DNA of 44,734 nt. Origin: Thiofaba sp049322715. Lineage in GTDB: Bacteria > Pseudomonadota > Gammaproteobacteria > Halothiobacillales > Halothiobacillaceae. The translations under genes and the position numbers were made by a program. The stretch spans positions 1-44,734 of the forward strand of contig JBMOQP010000043.1 of NCBI GenBank assembly GCA_049322715.1, read 5' to 3'. Positions within the stretch are counted from its first letter, which is position 1, and every line of letters begins with the position of its first letter. Shown here one piece after another: positions 16,660 to 23,377 of this stretch. The notes under the pieces are model-generated. The model ran no database searches. It was not told the DNA's origin and was given only the letters and a program-made list of their open reading frames with translations.

Positions 16660-17453
16660 CGGCGCGGCAGGGCGCGCAGCGCAAGAAACACCCCGGCGGC
16701 GGCCACCACGATGGAGGGCCCCGCCGGGGTGTCGTATTTCAGCGAGGCCAAAAGCCCCGCCAGAACCGCCAGCGCACCGATTCCGGCCGCCCCCAGCGCC
16801 ATTTGCAGGGGGGTTCTCGAGAGACGCCGCGCGGCGGCGGCGGGGATGATCAGCATGGACACGGTCAGCAGGATGCCAACCAGCTTCATCGCCAGCGCGA
16901 CGAACACCGCCAGCACCAGCATGAAGCCCAGGCGCAGGGCCATCACCCGCCGCCCCTCCACCGCCGCCAGCTCCTCGTGCACGGTCAGGCTGAGCAGCCC
17001 CTGCCACAGCCAGGCCAGCAGCGCGAGGCCCAGCAGGTCGGCCACGCCGATCCACAGCAGTTCCTCCGGCCGCAGGGCGAGGATGTCGCCGAACAGGTAG
17101 GCGAACAGGTCGACCCGCACCTCCTCCATGAAGGCCAGCACCACCAGTCCCATGGCCAGGCTGGCATGGGCCAGCAGGCCGAGGAGGGTATCCTCCGCCA
17201 GCCCGTCGGCCGGCTGCCGGCGCGCCAGCAGGATGGCGATCACCGCGCCCACCGCCGCCACGCCGATCATCGGCTCGAGATGAAGAAGCAGGCCGAGGCC
17301 GACCCCGAGGAAGGCGGCATGGGCCAGGGTCTCGCCGAAATAGGCCATCCGCCGCCAGACCACGAAGCAGCCGAGCGGCCCGGCCAGCAGGGCGACGCCG
17401 ATGCCGCCCAGCAGGGCGCGCCAGAGGAAGTCGGGGATCAGGAAGTCAGTCAT
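16653..17453 (-). CDS. znuB: zinc ABC transporter permease
   Basis: A 266-residue inner-membrane permease of the ABC-3 family, with eight or nine hydrophobic segments. Family landmarks: GPLGCFVVWRRMAYFGETLAHAA near residue 25, GDILALRPEEL, KLVGILLTVSMLIIPAAAAR, and the C-terminal SLKYDTPAGPSIV. It forms the channel for zinc delivered by ZnuA. The start overlaps the end of znuC by eight bases, so the two are translationally coupled. ATG 17453 (MTDFLIPDFLWRALLGG) matches ZnuB starts. Confidence 0.94.
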   Translation of the reverse strand: MTDFLIPDFLWRALLGGIGVALLAGPLGCFVVWRRMAYFGETLAHAAFLGVGLGLLLHLEPMIGVAAVGAVIAILLARRQPADGLAEDTLLGLLAHASLAMGLVVLAFMEEVRVDLFAYLFGDILALRPEELLWIGVADLLGLALLAWLWQGLLSLTVHEELAAVEGRRVMALRLGFMLVLAVFVALAMKLVGILLTVSMLIIPAAAARRLSRTPLQMALGAAGIGALAVLAGLLASLKYDTPAGPSIVVAAAGVFLALRALPRRG

Positions 17454-18234
17454 GCGTGCAGCCCTCGCTGCAGGACGGGCCATGCGCGTGACCGTGGCGG
17501 ATCACGTTGCCGTGCAGGTCGTGGTGGTGGTCGTGCTGGTGCTGGTAGAGGGCGAAGCCCTCCCACTCGGGGCCGAACAGGCGCAGGTATTCGGGATCGC
17601 GGCCGATCGACTCGGGCGAGCCGACGCAGCAGACATGCCGCTCCAGGCAGACCACCTGGTCGGTCGCCGCCATGACGAGGTGCAGGTCGTGCGAGATCAT
17701 CAGCACCCCGCAGCCGGTCGCGTGGCGCAGGCGGGCAACCAGGGCGTAGAGCTCCTGCTGGCCGTGCACGTCCAGGCCCTGCGCCGGCTCGTCCAGCACC
17801 AGCAGGTCCGGCCGGCGCAGCAGGGCGCGCGCCAGCAGGACGCGCTGCATCTCCCCGCCGGAGAGGGCGCGCAGCGGCCGCCGGTGCAGGTAGCCCGCGC
17901 CCAGCTCGTCCAGCACCTCGCGCCGCCGCGCCGCGCTGCTCGTGCCGGCAAGACGCAGGAAGGCCTCCACGTCCATCGGCAGGCTCGGCGGGGCCTGGAA
18001 ACGTTGCGGCACATAGCCCACGACCAGGCCCTCGCGGCGCTCGACCGTTCCCGCATCCTGCTTCAGCAGCCCCAGCAGGACACGCACCAGCGTGGTCTTG
18101 CCGGCGCCGTTCGGGCCGACCAGGGTGACGATCTGGCGCGACTCCACCGTGAGGTCGACGCCGTCGAGCAGGCGGTTGCCGTCGCGCTCGACCGTCACCC
18201 CGCTCGCCCGGATCAGAAAGGATGCTTCCGCCAT
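17446..18234 (-). CDS. znuC: zinc ABC transporter ATP-binding protein
   Basis: A 262-residue ATPase. Walker A GPNGAGKTT near residue 41, signature LSGGEMQR, Walker B LLVLDEP, switch His in ISHDLHLVM. The C-terminal 35 residues are very His-rich (YQHQHDHHHDLHGN, HGHAHGPSC, ending CTHD) as in other ZnuC proteins, a likely zinc-binding tail. First gene of the znuCB operon, divergent from znuA across 79 bases containing a Zur-like operator. Confidence 0.95.
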   Translation of the reverse strand: MAEASFLIRASGVTVERDGNRLLDGVDLTVESRQIVTLVGPNGAGKTTLVRVLLGLLKQDAGTVERREGLVVGYVPQRFQAPPSLPMDVEAFLRLAGTSSAARRREVLDELGAGYLHRRPLRALSGGEMQRVLLARALLRRPDLLVLDEPAQGLDVHGQQELYALVARLRHATGCGVLMISHDLHLVMAATDQVVCLERHVCCVGSPESIGRDPEYLRLFGPEWEGFALYQHQHDHHHDLHGNVIRHGHAHGPSCSEGCTHD

Positions 18235-18270
18235 GCCTGTCTCCGTCGCCGCGTTTTGGCGTTATGATGC

Positions 18271-18289
18271 AGCGTTATAAAGTAACAAG
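18271..18289. promoter_or_regulatory. candidate Zur operator between znuC and znuA
   Basis: The element GTTATAAAGTAAC (18274-18286) has GTTA/TAAC inverted arms and resembles the gammaproteobacterial Zur box (core TGTTATANTATAACA). A partly repeated GCGTTATGATGCA lies just to the left (18259-18271). Position in the 79-base divergent promoter region fits zinc repression of both znuCB and znuA. The match is partial. Confidence 0.5.
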
Positions 18290-18313
18290 ATTGTCGCACA
18301 CACAGGTGTTCCC

Positions 18314-19261
18314 ATGCGATTCCTCCGCCCCCTGCTTCCCCTCCTCGCGCTGGTCTTCAGCACCCAGCTCGCCGCGGCCCCGGTGGTCGCCACCAGCATC
18401 AAGCCGGTCGACGACCTGGTGCGCGCCGTGATGGAGGGCGTCGGCGAACCCGTGCGCCTGATCCCGCCCGGCAGCTCGCCCCACACCTACGCCCTCAAGC
18501 CGTCCGAGCGCCTGGCTGCGGAAAAGGCCGACGTGCTGTTCTGGATCGGGCCGGACGTGGAGACCGCGCTGACGAAGGTCACCCGCACCCTGCGCCCCAG
18601 CGCGCGCATCATTGCCCTCTCCACCGTGCCCGAGATCGACCTCCTGCCCGCCCGCACCGGCGGCGACTGGGAGCGCAAGCGGCCCGCCCCGCAGCGCCAC
18701 GACCACGGACACGAGCACGACGACCACCACCATGATGGCAGCTACGACGGCCACCTGTGGCTCTCCCCGGCCAACGCCAGCATGATCGTGCGCGCCGCCG
18801 CCACCACCCTGAGCGCCGCCGATCCCGAACACGCCGCGCAATATGCCGCCAATGCCGAGAAGGCCATCCGCCGCCTGGAGGCCCTCGACAACGAACTGAA
18901 GGCCAGGCTCGCCCCCGTGGCCGACAAGCCCTTCATCGTCTTCCACGACGCCTACCAGTACTTCGAGCACGCCTACGGCCTGCGCGCCGCCGGCTCCATC
19001 CTGGTCAGCCCGGAAGCCATGGCCGGCGCCAGGCGCGTGGCCGAGATGCGCGCCAAGATCAACGCCCTCGGCGCCACCTGCGTGTTCGCCGAACCGCAGT
19101 TCGAGCCGAAGCTCGTGCAGACGCTGATCGAAGGCACCCCCGCCCGCGCCGGCACCCTCGATCCGCTGGGGGCGAAGCTGCCCTCAGGTCTCGACGGTTA
19201 CGAGAAGCTGTTGAGGAACCTGACGGCCAGCATTGAAAGCTGTCTTGGCGCCACCCCCTGA
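18314..19261 (+). CDS. znuA: zinc ABC transporter periplasmic binding protein
   Basis: A 315-residue protein with a signal peptide (LLPLLALVFSTQLAAA). Zinc ligands are visible: His in GSSPHTYALKPSE, His in YDGHLWLSPAN, and His in FIVFHDAYQYFEHAYGL. Between the first two is the His/Asp-rich loop (HDHGHEHDDHHHDG) typical of ZnuA, thought to scavenge zinc. The C-terminal LDPLGAKL also fits. It captures periplasmic zinc and hands it to ZnuBC, encoded divergently. Importer and metal exporter are therefore direct neighbours. Confidence 0.95.
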   Translation: MRFLRPLLPLLALVFSTQLAAAPVVATSIKPVDDLVRAVMEGVGEPVRLIPPGSSPHTYALKPSERLAAEKADVLFWIGPDVETALTKVTRTLRPSARIIALSTVPEIDLLPARTGGDWERKRPAPQRHDHGHEHDDHHHDGSYDGHLWLSPANASMIVRAAATTLSAADPEHAAQYAANAEKAIRRLEALDNELKARLAPVADKPFIVFHDAYQYFEHAYGLRAAGSILVSPEAMAGARRVAEMRAKINALGATCVFAEPQFEPKLVQTLIEGTPARAGTLDPLGAKLPSGLDGYEKLLRNLTASIESCLGATP

Positions 19262-19370
19262 GTCATGCCCGGCCGCCTCAGCCACAATGCCCCGCATGAG
19301 CATGCAGGCCTGATGGCGTGCGCTCCCTTCCCCGCTCCCCGGGTACGCTAAGCTGAAACCATGCCTCGGC

Positions 19371-19390
19371 CGGCTTCCGTGAAGAAGCCG
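19371..19390. other. hairpin in the leader of the cytochrome gene
   Basis: CGGCTTC (19371-19377) pairs with GAAGCCG (19384-19390) around a six-base loop, 53 bases before the ATG. No T-run; a leader stem is the simplest reading. The rest of the 181-base gap 19262-19442 shows nothing else recognisable. Confidence 0.3.
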
Positions 19391-19442
19391 ACGGGGCGGC
19401 GATATGTCGCATCGTTCGGCGGGCATGGCCCAAGGGGGAAGC

Positions 19443-19946
19443 ATGACAATCAGAACAACCACATTCATCTGCCTTGCGCTGGTGGTGGGGCCCGGGGCAC
19501 AAGCCGCTGATGCTCCGGAACAGAACAGCCAGGCGAGTGCGCTGGAGCGTCGGGTCAGCACCCTTGAATCCATCCAGCCCGGACTGGGTGTCGTGATGCA
19601 CGAGATGGGTTACCGCTTCGCCAACATCTATTGGGCCGCCAACGGCGGGAACTGGGACCTGGCCCAATACCAGCTCAAGGAACTGCGGGAAGCGCAGGAT
19701 GTGGGCAAGGTCACCCGGCCCCAGCGGGCCCCGATGCTGGCGGCCTACGACGAAAGCCATCTCGTACCGCTGAGCGAGGCCATCGGGAAGAAGGACATCA
19801 CCCAGTTCAATCGGCGCTTCACAACGGCCATGCAGGGCTGCAACGCCTGCCACACCGCGCTGGGCTTCGGGTACATCCGCTATCGCGTTCCGCAAGAGCC
19901 GAGGGAGGAACTGCTGGACTTCTCCGCCGGGGAAGGCACCCCCTGA
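19443..19946 (+). CDS. periplasmic monohaem c-type cytochrome
   Basis: A 167-residue protein with a signal peptide (TTFICLALVVGPGAQAA) and one haem-binding site, CNACH, with Cys123, Cys126 and His127. The single CxxCH close to the C-terminus after mostly helical sequence recalls the four-helix cytochrome c-prime/c556 arrangement, but I cannot assign it firmly. ATG 19443 has a strong AGGGGG ribosome-binding site; an upstream in-frame ATG (19404) lacks one. No partner oxidase or dehydrogenase is adjacent, so its electron donor and acceptor cannot be inferred. A separate transcription unit from znuA seems likely. Confidence 0.8.
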   Translation: MTIRTTTFICLALVVGPGAQAADAPEQNSQASALERRVSTLESIQPGLGVVMHEMGYRFANIYWAANGGNWDLAQYQLKELREAQDVGKVTRPQRAPMLAAYDESHLVPLSEAIGKKDITQFNRRFTTAMQGCNACHTALGFGYIRYRVPQEPREELLDFSAGEGTP

Positions 19947-20107
19947 CCAAGGCGCACGGCCCTTCTCGAGGCCCGTCCGACGGCGGAGGCATGAACTACA
20001 CTCGGTGCCATGAGACGTTGAGCACCGCGCCCCCCGACCGGGGCCGAGCGCCAGGAATCCCGGGACACCGAGGCAGGGCCGCCCGCAACGTTCGAACGGG
20101 AGGCTCC

Positions 20108-20740
20108 ATGCATCCTTCGCGCGAGTTGTCGCAGGAAGAGCTCGACTACATCCAGCAGCTGTTCGACGAGGCCACCCGGAACGAAGTGCTGCCCAGCACC
20201 GAGATCGGGCTGCTGATCCGCCCCGAAAACCTTCCCCTGTTCGACACCCTGCTCAACAGCAACTCGATGCAGCTGCGCGCCAACCTCGGTGACCTGGGCT
20301 TCGTCTTTCCCGTGCGTCTACACCGGGAGGCGGACGGCCACATCAGCATGCAGCTGAGCATGCCGGAGTTCTACGAAATCCACGGCAAGGCGCGCAGCTG
20401 GCGCGCCCCGGTGGAAGGCAACGCCGTCCGCCTGATCGACCCGAGCGGCAGGCTGCGGGACATCCATGTGCTCGACATCTCGCAGTCCGGCCTGGCCCTC
20501 GCCGACAACCCAACCGAGGCGATTCCAGAGGGCGAGCGCCTGTCCGGCCTCTTCCTCGAGCTTCCCCACACCGACGCCCCCCTGCCGGTCGAAGGCACCG
20601 TGACCCGCATCTTCTTTGGCGAGTCCGGCACGGGCCACCGGCTCGCCCTGAGCTTCGACAACCTCGACGAAGCCCTGCAGGAGGCCATCAAGGACTACCT
20701 GTTCCAGCGCCACCGCGAGCTGCAACCCGGCCCGCGCTGA
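20108..20740 (+). CDS. PilZ-domain protein
   Basis: A 210-residue cytoplasmic protein. The N-terminal half (about residues 1-90) resembles the YcgR-N-like region found before PilZ domains. The C-terminal half is a PilZ domain with the DISQSGLAL motif (D/NxSxxG) and WRAPVEGNAVRLIDPSG before it. The first c-di-GMP motif is RSWR rather than the classic RxxxR, so nucleotide binding may be weak or altered. ATG 20108 has a clear GGGAGG ribosome-binding site. Monocistronic; no flagellar or pilus genes are nearby to show its output. Confidence 0.82.
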   Translation: MHPSRELSQEELDYIQQLFDEATRNEVLPSTEIGLLIRPENLPLFDTLLNSNSMQLRANLGDLGFVFPVRLHREADGHISMQLSMPEFYEIHGKARSWRAPVEGNAVRLIDPSGRLRDIHVLDISQSGLALADNPTEAIPEGERLSGLFLELPHTDAPLPVEGTVTRIFFGESGTGHRLALSFDNLDEALQEAIKDYLFQRHRELQPGPR

Positions 20741-20817
20741 AGGCGCGGCGATGATGCAACCGTGCCCCTGGACCGGCATCGCATCGTGGCGATTCCCGCG
20801 AAGAAGCGCTCCGGCCC

Positions 20818-21228
20818 TCAGGCCAGCTGCTGCTGGATGGCGGCTAGATCCAGCCAGACGTTCTCGCGCTTGATCCGGCCATCCCGAAACTCGAACACGT
20901 GCAGAAGGCGGAAGCGGATGCGGCGACCGTGCCCCGGCATCCCGAACGGCGCACCCACCGCCGTGGTCTCCACCAGCGACTCGTCCACGGCGAAATCGTC
21001 GCCGTACAGGCGCCGTACGGGCGTGATGCGGGTGTCATCGAGATCGGCGAACAGCCGCTCATAGAACCCGCCGGCAGCCTCGGGGCCGTGCGCCGGCCCC
21101 GGGGGCCAGCCCACCACATCGTGCTCGACATCACTCGTCAGGGTGGCGAGCACGCCCGGGATGTCGTCCGTCTGCTCGAATCGGAAATGGGTATCGATCA
21201 ATTCATCGATCTGCTGCCGGTTCATCAT
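20818..21228 (-). CDS. SnoaL-like / NTF2-fold protein
   Basis: A 136-residue single-domain protein with the SnoaL/NTF2 pattern: an N-terminal helix (IDELIDTHFRFEQTDD), a polar cavity region (HDVVGWPPGPAHGPEAAGGFYERLFADL), and C-terminal strands (RIRFRLLHVFEFRDGRIKRENVWLDL). Members include polyketide cyclases and many small hydrolases or binding proteins; the substrate cannot be read from the sequence. Two adjacent ATG codons (21228 and 21225) can start it. It is divergent from a MarR regulator across 106 bases with a palindrome, so MarR control is likely. Confidence 0.78.
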   Translation of the reverse strand: MMNRQQIDELIDTHFRFEQTDDIPGVLATLTSDVEHDVVGWPPGPAHGPEAAGGFYERLFADLDDTRITPVRRLYGDDFAVDESLVETTAVGAPFGMPGHGRRIRFRLLHVFEFRDGRIKRENVWLDLAAIQQQLA

Positions 21229-21277
21229 GGTTCTGCCTCTTTGGGAGCATCGAAGATAGCCCTTGGCCCACCCAAAT

Positions 21278-21290
21278 AGTAAGCCTTACT
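21278..21290. promoter_or_regulatory. palindromic candidate operator between snoaL-like and marR genes
   Basis: AGTAAGCCTTACT is a perfect palindrome with a single central base, in the divergent promoter region. Just to its right CTGACCA occurs twice (21289-21295 and 21311-21317), spaced about two helical turns. Either could be the site for the adjacent MarR-family protein. Confidence 0.45.
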
Positions 21291-21334
21291 GACCAATATA
21301 GACAGTCTACCTGACCATGTGTCAAGTTTCAGGT

Positions 21335-21811
21335 ATGGAAAACCATGAATCCCCAACGTCGGTCCCTGCACCCGCCCCCGCCACGCGCACCCTCGGTGCC
21401 CTGCTGCGGCTTCCCTACCGCGTTCTGGCCGAGCGGGTCTACGCACGCCTCGGCGAAGCGGGCTATCCCGAGATACGCCCCATGCACAGCGGCCTGCTCC
21501 GCAACATCGAGCCCGGAGGCACGCGCGTGACCACCCTCGCCGAGCGCGCCCAGATGACCAAGCAGAGCATGTCCGCGATGGTCGACGAGCTCGTGCGCGC
21601 CGGCTACCTTTCCGTTGCACCCGACCCTGCCGACGGACGGGCCAAGCGCGTCACGCTGACGGCCCGCGGCATCGCATTGCAGGCGACACTTGTCCGTCTC
21701 AGCACGGAGGTGGAAGCGGAGTTTGCCGAACTGATCGGCCCCGATCGCTTCGCCCAGTTGAAGGAACTGCTGACCGCCTGGGCGGAGGCCTACGAAGCCC
21801 CATCCGGCTAG
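21335..21811 (+). CDS. MarR-family transcriptional regulator
   Basis: A 158-residue protein with the MarR winged helix: VTTLAERAQMTKQSMSAMVDELVRAGYLSV forms helices and recognition helix, and PDPADGRAKRVTLTARG is the wing. The N-terminal 15 residues are Pro/Ala-rich and probably disordered. ATG 21335 (MENHES) fits the family length; an ATG at 21317 is an alternative. MarR proteins usually repress their own gene and a divergent neighbour, here the SnoaL-like gene, and are released by small aromatic or oxidised ligands; the ligand is unknown. Confidence 0.88.
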   Translation: MENHESPTSVPAPAPATRTLGALLRLPYRVLAERVYARLGEAGYPEIRPMHSGLLRNIEPGGTRVTTLAERAQMTKQSMSAMVDELVRAGYLSVAPDPADGRAKRVTLTARGIALQATLVRLSTEVEAEFAELIGPDRFAQLKELLTAWAEAYEAPSG

Positions 21812-22114
21812 GCATCCCCCCGAGCCCCAGGATCAGGCAACCGCCTCCCGGCATCCGACCCGCCATCTGTTGGAATGGTCGGCTTCGTACGTCCAGCGCG
21901 CCCCCCTGCGGGCCTGCGCAACAGATTGATGAAAAAGGTTTTCCGGAATGAAGAGCTGCCTCGCAACCAACACCTCTCCGCCCTGCACGCCGCCCGTGGA
22001 GCGCGTGTCGTCGTCCTCGACGGCAGCCAGCAACCACTGAGAAACTTCGCGAACAACCTGGGGCACTGCCTCAACCCGGTCAGGTAAGGCCGCACTCACT
22101 TCAGGACCGACACC
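21812..22114 (+). other. 303-base gap after the marR gene, holding a metH 5' relic
   Basis: Contains no convincing gene. A 70-codon frame at 21875-22087 is open, but its only recognisable part is the MetH-like segment described separately (21935-22024). The left third (21812-21930) shows nothing recognisable. The ATG at 22115 is preceded by a plausible AGGA site for the next gene. Confidence 0.5.
21935..22024 (+). pseudogene. remnant of a metH 5' end
   Basis: This segment matches 25048-25138, the ribosome-binding region and first codons of metH. Both begin with AAGGTTTTCCGG and an ATG, and share a 21-base identical block (21975-21995) and a final TCCTCGACGGC, with one base missing between. 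In the frame matching MetH it reads LPRNQHLSALHAARGARVVV then LDG, against LSRDQRISALHAALRERIVI then LDG in MetH: conservative changes, as expected of a diverged homologue. Similarity ends abruptly at 22024, and the base missing after the ATG breaks the frame, so it is not functional as a start of metH. It lies 3.1 kb upstream of the intact metH in the same orientation. Confidence 0.65.
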
Positions 22115-22525
22115 ATGAGCCGCAACACCCTCCGCGCGCAGGTTCAATGCTCCTTCCAGGGCGAAACCCACGCCCTCGACGAGATCATCGACCTCGACCA
22201 GTTCCCGGCCGACGAGGAAAGCCAGCCCGATTTCCACCGCCACCTCGCCAAAAAGGCAGACATCGATCCCATCTCGTACCTGTACGAAGTGCTGGAAACC
22301 CACGACATCACCTTCTCGGAGGCCACCGGCCAGGCCGCGGACTACTGCCATGACGGCCAGTTCGACTGGCACGGCTTCGACAAGGCACGGCGGGATGCAG
22401 GCGACTGGGAGCGCATCCTCGCCGTCGTGCAGGACAAAATCGCCCCGCACGAACTGGAGGCAACCCCTGCCCTGAAAGCCGCGTTACTGGCGGCTTACCG
22501 GGCAGGCAAGGCGAGCGCCCGCTAA
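22115..22525 (+). CDS. hypothetical protein
   Basis: A 136-residue acidic cytoplasmic protein that I do not recognise. It has a beta-like N-terminus (TLRAQVQCSFQGETHALDEI), a Pro/Asp segment and a helical C-terminal half (WERILAVVQDKIAPHELEAT). No membrane segment, signal peptide or enzyme motif. ATG 22115 follows an AGGA box. The inverted repeat pair begins ten bases after the stop. Codon use is like the bulk of the window. Confidence 0.7.
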   Translation: MSRNTLRAQVQCSFQGETHALDEIIDLDQFPADEESQPDFHRHLAKKADIDPISYLYEVLETHDITFSEATGQAADYCHDGQFDWHGFDKARRDAGDWERILAVVQDKIAPHELEATPALKAALLAAYRAGKASAR

Positions 22526-22534
22526 CAACCCGAT

Positions 22535-22564
22535 GTAGGGCGCAATAGCGAAGCGTATTGCGCC
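22535..22564 (+). repeat. REP-like repeat, copy A
   Basis: A 30-base element beginning GTAGGGCG with a 9-bp stem (GGCGCAATA / TATTGCGCC) around the loop GCGAAGCG. It pairs in inverted orientation with copy B (22600-22629), and a divergent relative is found at 40138. The GCGAAGCG core and GTAGGGCG lead are familiar from dispersed intergenic repeats in gammaproteobacteria. Confidence 0.8.
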
Positions 22565-22599
22565 GCATGGAAACCGACGCGCCAGCCCCATCGTCATTC

Positions 22600-22629
22600 G
22601 GCGGAATACGCTTCGCTATTCCGCCCTAC
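22600..22629 (-). repeat. REP-like repeat, copy B (inverted partner of copy A)
   Basis: The reverse complement of this 30-base element equals copy A except at two positions, and those two changes are on opposite sides of the stem (a C-G pair became G-C), so pairing is kept. It overlaps the last codons of the membrane-protein gene at 22616. Copies A and B, 35 bases apart, form a REPIN-like unit of 95 bases. Confidence 0.8.
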
Positions 22630-23326
22630 GTGGACTGAGCATTGCAGCCGCGGAATGCTTGATGAGGTAGTAGAAGATTGCGAGCATGGCTGCGTACGGC
22701 AATGTCAGCAATCCCATAACATAAAAAAACATGTGGCTTACTGACCATTCGACCGTAGCCGGTGGGATAGGAATACCAGATCGCTTCATAAGGTGATACT
22801 GGGCATCTTCGGCAATCTCCTGCATCTCCTTACGGTCCACGGTCCTGATATCGAATGTGGAGTCGTGAACGGACCTGTTTCTTATCGAAGCCAGCTTGCG
22901 CATCTTGCGAACAATTTTTTCGTCAAGCTTGTGTTCGACTGTATTGAGGTACTCATGAAGACCTGTGCCTTCCGCGCCAAAGTGCTTTACTAGAAAACTT
23001 TCGAGTTTCTTGGAAAGACAGATCAGGTGCGACTCCACATCGCCCTTAGTGACGCATTCGCGCACGTCGAGATGGACGTGGGCATATGATGTCGTGGCGG
23101 CCTTCGGCGCAAGATGTCCTGTCTTCATGAATTTCTTTCCGGTGAAGTAGCTAAGCCATAGGCTGAAGACAAACAAGATTAAAACGAGGATGGGGTTTTG
23201 CTTCACGTACTGGATTTGTGCGGCGCTGGTGACGATTGCAGCAGATAATAACGGGGCGGTAACGCCCATCCATCCAAGCAAGTAAATATTTCTGTTACGT
23301 CGAGAAAGAAAACCAACGGATGCCAT
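22616..23326 (-). CDS. membrane protein with HEPN-like cytoplasmic region
   Basis: A 236-residue protein that I do not recognise as a named family. Hydrophobic segments lie at about residues 15-37, 44-60 and 198-224, so a cytoplasmic domain of roughly 130 residues sits between two membrane parts. That domain is helical and contains IRNRSVHDST, where Arg149-Asn-Arg-Ser-Val-His154 fits the Rx4H motif of HEPN ribonuclease domains; this is one short motif, not a full domain match. Base composition is clearly lower in GC and richer in Lys, Ile, Asn and Phe codons than the neighbours, a sign of transfer. Its last codons run into repeat copy B. Confidence 0.65.
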   Translation of the reverse strand: MASVGFLSRRNRNIYLLGWMGVTAPLLSAAIVTSAAQIQYVKQNPILVLILFVFSLWLSYFTGKKFMKTGHLAPKAATTSYAHVHLDVRECVTKGDVESHLICLSKKLESFLVKHFGAEGTGLHEYLNTVEHKLDEKIVRKMRKLASIRNRSVHDSTFDIRTVDRKEMQEIAEDAQYHLMKRSGIPIPPATVEWSVSHMFFYVMGLLTLPYAAMLAIFYYLIKHSAAAMLSPRRAE

Positions 23327-23377
23327 TTGTCAACTCCATTTATCGTCATGCGATCGAGGGGGCATGGAATCGGATAG

